This document shows, one piece after another, positions 60,935-64,000 of a stretch of DNA of 64,000 nt. Numbering within the stretch: position 1 is the stretch's first letter; the number at the start of each line of letters is the position of its first letter. The notes beneath the pieces are model-generated. The model saw only the letters and a program-made list of their open reading frames with translations, had not been told where the DNA came from and ran no database searches. This DNA is from an uncultured Tateyamaria sp. (GTDB lineage Bacteria; Pseudomonadota; Alphaproteobacteria; Rhodobacterales; Rhodobacteraceae), in assembly GCF_947504105.1 (NCBI RefSeq), contig NZ_CANNGP010000003.1, positions 62,001 through 126,000 on the forward strand. The letters run 5' to 3'. The position numbers and the translations under genes are program-made.

Positions 60935-61639
60935 ATGACCGTTCATATCGGTGCCGCAAAGGGTCAGATTGCCGAAACAGTGCTGATGCCCGGCGATCCA
61001 TATCGTGCCAAATGGGCGGCCGAGACGTTTCTCGAGAACGCTGAGCTGGTCAACGAAGTCCGCGGCATGCTGGGTTTCACGGGGAGCTGGAAAGGCAACC
61101 ATGTGACCATTCAGGGATCCGGGATGGGCATGCCATCCTTGTCGATTTACGCAAACGAACTGATCACGACCTATGGCGCACAGACGCTGATCCGCATTGG
61201 ATCATGTGGAGGCATGCAGCGCCACGTGGACGTCCGCGACGTGATCATCGCAATGACGGCGACAACCATCACGTCCCCCTCCTCGGGCTTTTTCAAAGAG
61301 ATCAACTATGCTCCCTGCGCCGACTACGGTCTGCTGGCGGCGGCGGTGACCGCGGCTGAGTCCAAGGGCACCAAGGCACATGTAGGCGGCATCTATTCGT
61401 CAGACGTGTTCTATGCCGAGCGACCCGACCTTGATGAACAGATGGTCCGCCATGGCATCCTTGCTGTCGAGATGGAAGCGGCGGAACTGTACACCCTTGC
61501 CGCACGCCACGGACGTCGGGCGCTGGCCGTGCTGACCGTCAGCGACCACTTGCAGACGGGTGAGGCACTGCCGGCAGAGGATCGGGAAAAGACCTTTGGT
61601 GATATGGTGGAAATTGCACTGGAAGCGGCGTTTGCCTGA
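60935..61639 (+). CDS. deoD: Purine-nucleoside phosphorylase, DeoD type
   Basis: This 234-residue hexameric-type PNP has [17 protein letters not shown] (phosphate/ribose site), [26 protein letters not shown] and [13 protein letters not shown] (nucleoside-binding Glu-Met-Glu) with VSDHLQTGE. It releases purine bases and ribose-1-phosphate; the BMP nucleoside transporter encoded elsewhere in the window could supply its substrates. AAGGAGCT precedes the ATG. Confidence 0.94.
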   Translation: MTVHIGAAKGQIAETVLMPGDPYRAKWAAETFLENAELVNEVRGMLGFTGSWKGNHVTIQGSGMGMPSLSIYANELITTYGAQTLIRIGSCGGMQRHVDVRDVIIAMTATTITSPSSGFFKEINYAPCADYGLLAAAVTAAESKGTKAHVGGIYSSDVFYAERPDLDEQMVRHGILAVEMEAAELYTLAARHGRRALAVLTVSDHLQTGEALPAEDREKTFGDMVEIALEAAFA

Positions 61640-61778
61640 GGCGATGCGGCTTTAGTTATTTTTCAATGAATTAGGGATGAAGCAATCATTTCACCCCGCG
61701 TTCCCTATCATAGTCGCGGTCGGGGTAAGGATCTGTTAGGATCTTACCCCCATAGCTTAACGAAGCGCGACGACACCG

Positions 61779-62624
61779 TCACCGCCCATGGCTGCGATCG
61801 TAGCCGTTGGGCGGTGGACTTTGCCAGCCATCAAGTGCGCCGGATGCTGGCGCAAAGATTTCGATCTTGAGCGGGAAGCAGGGCGCGGTGTCCGAGGAAT
61901 GCTCGGACCCGCAATCGCCGCCTGGACAGGCGCTGAGCGCGCCCAGCAGGTCGATCTCGGCGAAGAAGTCGATGTGGTCACCGGGACGGACCGGTGACGC
62001 CTTCATGAAGTACTGACCGGTGTCGCGGGTGAAGCCGGTGCACATGAAGACGTTCATGACGTCATGCACATGCGGCTCGGCCTCGACCAGCGACATCCCG
62101 GTGTGATCGGCCAGCGCGCGGGTCAGGTTCGAATGGCAGCAGTGATGGTAGTGACCGCCCTGTAAGAGGTTGCCTGTATAGGGGTCACACCGCGTACCGA
62201 TCACGTCATGCACACCACCCCCAAATTCATCGAAACCGTACCAATCAAGCGTGTCGTGAATGATGGTCGCCATGGGGCGCAGGGTGGGAAAGCTGGTCCA
62301 AAGCCGGTCGCCGGTGTCCACATGGGTGCCGTGCAAGGCCCGCGTCTTGCCGGAGTAGAACCGCTCGGACAGATCGTTTGCGTTCCACAGGTTCAAGTCG
62401 CCCACCTGCGGCCCTTCGACAGAGGAGATGCGAAAGATGTAACCCGCGGGCACGTGGAAAGTCGCGGCCTCACGCGGGGCGGCGACGGCCTCGGACAGTT
62501 TGGTCATGCCATCTCGGGCACGGGCATAGCGCGCCATATCCGGTTGCGGCAGTGTTTCGGGCGGGTAGCAGATCACCGGCGGGATGGCGCGGTGGGCGTC
62601 GGCATAATCGGGGGCATCGGTCAT
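61779..62624 (-). CDS. DUF1989 (urea-carboxylase-associated) family protein
   Basis: This 281-residue protein has the DUF1989 marks: FHVPAGYIFRISSVEGPQVGDLNLWNA, HVDTGDRLWTSFPTLRPMATI, CCHSNLTRAL and VHDVMNVFMCTGFTRDTGQYF with several His and Cys likely to bind metal. Related proteins accompany urea and guanidine/allophanate metabolism, but no such genes adjoin here. The GC-rich start region fits the ATG at 62624. Confidence 0.85.
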   Translation of the reverse strand: MTDAPDYADAHRAIPPVICYPPETLPQPDMARYARARDGMTKLSEAVAAPREAATFHVPAGYIFRISSVEGPQVGDLNLWNANDLSERFYSGKTRALHGTHVDTGDRLWTSFPTLRPMATIIHDTLDWYGFDEFGGGVHDVIGTRCDPYTGNLLQGGHYHHCCHSNLTRALADHTGMSLVEAEPHVHDVMNVFMCTGFTRDTGQYFMKASPVRPGDHIDFFAEIDLLGALSACPGGDCGSEHSSDTAPCFPLKIEIFAPASGALDGWQSPPPNGYDRSHGR

Positions 62625-62661
62625 GCGCGTAGCCTAACTGCCAGCACGTTGGATGCAAGTG

Positions 62662-63807
62662 TCAGATACGGTCCATCACCTCAACCGAGAGGATTGTGGG
62701 CAGATGCCGGGCGACTTCATCCCATGTCTCGCCTTCGTCCCTTGATGCAAAAATCGAGCCGGAGTTTGTTCCAAAGTACACCCCCGCTTGCGGCTGCTGA
62801 TCGGTCGCCATGGCCTGCCGTAACACGGTGAAAAAGCAGGTGTCTTGCGGCAATCCGTTTCGCTGGTCTGTCCAAGTGTCGCCGCCATTTTCTGACCGCC
62901 AGACAGCGGCGCTGGCATCCGGCGGATAGCGCCCGTCATTGTCACCGTTGAGCGGCAGGGTCCAGATCATCTGTGGCTTGTGAGGATGTACGGCGATGGG
63001 AAACCCGAAGGTCGAGGGCAGCCCTTCGGTGATATCCTCCCAACTGCGGCCGTCATCGGACGACCGCCAGACCCCATGGTGGTTTTGCTGATAGAGCACA
63101 TCGGTGCTGGCGCGGACGAAATTATGAACGCAATGCCCTGTTTCGCCATCGCGGGGCGCGGTCGGGTCCGCATGGTGGCCGCAGATTTCCGCATTGGAGA
63201 GCCGGTTGCGCCGGTCCCATGTGATGCCACCATCCTCGGTCGCAAAAACGCCTGCCGCAGAGATCCCCACCCACATCTTGGCGTCTTCCTTGAGGTCGCG
63301 GACAATCGTGTGCAAGACCAGCCCCGCGCCACCGGGGTTCCAGCTGTCACGCGTGTCATGATCGCTGAGCGCATCGTTGCGGGTCCAGTTCTGGCCGCCA
63401 TCAGTGCTTTCATAAAGGCGGCCCGGATTGCCACCTGCCATAAGCCGCCCGTTGGCCAGTGACAGTGACCAGATCGCGGTGACATCCCCGTCAAAACTGG
63501 TGTCGTGCGCCGTCCAACCAAAGAAGGCAGCCTCCTCCGGATTGTCCTCAGCCCAGGTGTCCATCTCTCCTTTCGAGAGTTTGGACAGCTGCCATGTCGC
63601 GCCGCCATCGTCAGACCGCCATATCCCGGCACCGCTGAAAGCATTACCGCCGCCGGCCCAGATATTGCCTGTCTTGGGATCGCCAATCACATGGTTGATG
63701 GCCCAACCGTCACAATGCGGCCCCGTCAGTTTCCAGGTGTCGCGCGTGGCACTGCGCAAAAGAAACGCACCCTTGGTCGTGCCGATGAGAATGGTGATAT
63801 CCGACAT
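62662..63807 (-). CDS. BNR/sialidase-fold repeat protein
   Basis: This 381-residue protein consists of repeated Asp-box units: GIWRSDDGGATWQ, LYESTDGGQNWTR, GVFATEDGGITWD, GVWRSSDDGRSWED, AVWRSENGGDTWTD and SIFASRDEGETWDE. It probably forms a six- or seven-blade propeller. No signal peptide is seen, so it may be cytoplasmic; catalytic residues of sialidases are not evident. It is like the VPS10/exo-alpha-sialidase-annotated proteins of environmental bacteria. The ATG at 63807 follows GGGGGTGG; a GTG two codons earlier is possible. Confidence 0.85.
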   Translation of the reverse strand: MSDITILIGTTKGAFLLRSATRDTWKLTGPHCDGWAINHVIGDPKTGNIWAGGGNAFSGAGIWRSDDGGATWQLSKLSKGEMDTWAEDNPEEAAFFGWTAHDTSFDGDVTAIWSLSLANGRLMAGGNPGRLYESTDGGQNWTRNDALSDHDTRDSWNPGGAGLVLHTIVRDLKEDAKMWVGISAAGVFATEDGGITWDRRNRLSNAEICGHHADPTAPRDGETGHCVHNFVRASTDVLYQQNHHGVWRSSDDGRSWEDITEGLPSTFGFPIAVHPHKPQMIWTLPLNGDNDGRYPPDASAAVWRSENGGDTWTDQRNGLPQDTCFFTVLRQAMATDQQPQAGVYFGTNSGSIFASRDEGETWDEVARHLPTILSVEVMDRI

Positions 63808-63900
63808 GTCCACCCCCGTTTGATCACGCGCAGAGTATCACAAATCGGCTTTCAGCGGCAGCCGGGCGTATCCGGAGGCAAGATACGTTGGCTCAAAGGG

Positions 63901-64000
63901 CTAGATCAGCAGGTCGCCGGCCAATCCAAGGCCGAAGCCGCACACAGCGCCAAGTGTCGGCAGATGCGCATTCTTCAATGGCACCTGCGGTGCGATGTCC
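63901..64000 (-). CDS. C-terminus of a gene entering from the right edge (partial)
   Basis: The last 32 codons read DIAPQVPLKNAHLP, then TLGAVCGFGLGLAGDLLI and TAG. The hydrophobic end could be the final helix of a membrane protein such as a ZIP-type metal transporter, but the fragment is too short to name. Confidence 0.45.
   Translation of the reverse strand, partial: DIAPQVPLKNAHLPTLGAVCGFGLGLAGDLLI

Overview
The window reads as a chromosomal segment of a marine alphaproteobacterium of the Roseobacter group (Rhodobacteraceae). The basis is the gene content: a nitrate assimilation operon, an ethylmalonyl-CoA pathway gene pair (ccr, ecm), a LuxI/LuxR quorum-sensing locus, a TRAP malonate system, a BMP-type nucleoside ABC transporter, an H-NS/HvrA-like protein, a DUF6455 protein, and a LexA box of the alphaproteobacterial form GTTC-N7-GTTC. 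No rRNA, tRNA, CRISPR array or intact insertion sequence was seen.

Layout. 1-6929 (+): end of a nitrate ABC transporter ATPase, then nirB, nirD, the nitrate reductase and cysG, tightly overlapped, forming a complete nitrate-to-ammonium route with its own siroheme supply. 7953-13500 (-): a five-gene overlapping operon (GNAT acetyltransferase, circularly permuted ATP-grasp-like enzyme, PaaK-like adenylating ligase, PRMT-like methyltransferase, MATE exporter). It is divergent from an ArgP-type LysR regulator with a perfect T-N11-A palindrome between them. I read it as a small, carrier-free biosynthetic cluster whose product is unknown, and it is one of the two best candidates for an undescribed system. 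14578-21046: malonate uptake and use (TRAP PQM, malonyl-CoA decarboxylase, malonyl-CoA synthetase) with a divergent GntR regulator and a TTGTATACAA operator. 21126-23138: DEAD-box helicase.

23150-33000 is an accessory region with much non-coding DNA. It holds an AraC regulator and six paralogous genes for exported proteins. These share a nearly constant signal peptide and mature N-terminus (GPL..., HDVRxSxSQ) followed by unrelated C-termini, one of which is an autotransporter-type beta-barrel. All six carry the same ~120-150 bp 5' leader with a small dyad. Two copies form ~193-bp near-identical inverted repeats around a cupin/MFS segment. This is the second candidate system.

33019-50700 is mostly housekeeping: AsmA-like protein, RimO, an SOS-box-controlled small repeat protein, DCC and hemolysin-III proteins, YigZ, an M48 lipoprotein, a class IV aminotransferase, a DsbA-family protein, a universal stress protein, NfuA-like, TsaB, RimI, then the BMP ABC importer (binding protein, ATPase, two permeases). 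49783-53000: TSUP/TIGR02186 pair and a Dda-like helicase. 53023-54646: luxI, luxR and a small leader ORF. 54862-60165: ccr, a GPAT/AGPAT-like acyltransferase, a small membrane protein and ecm. 60408 to the end: H-NS-like protein, deoD, a DUF1989 protein, a BNR-repeat protein and the end of one more gene.

Starts were chosen by Shine-Dalgarno-like sequences, operon overlaps and family N-termini. All family assignments come from reading motifs, not from database searches.
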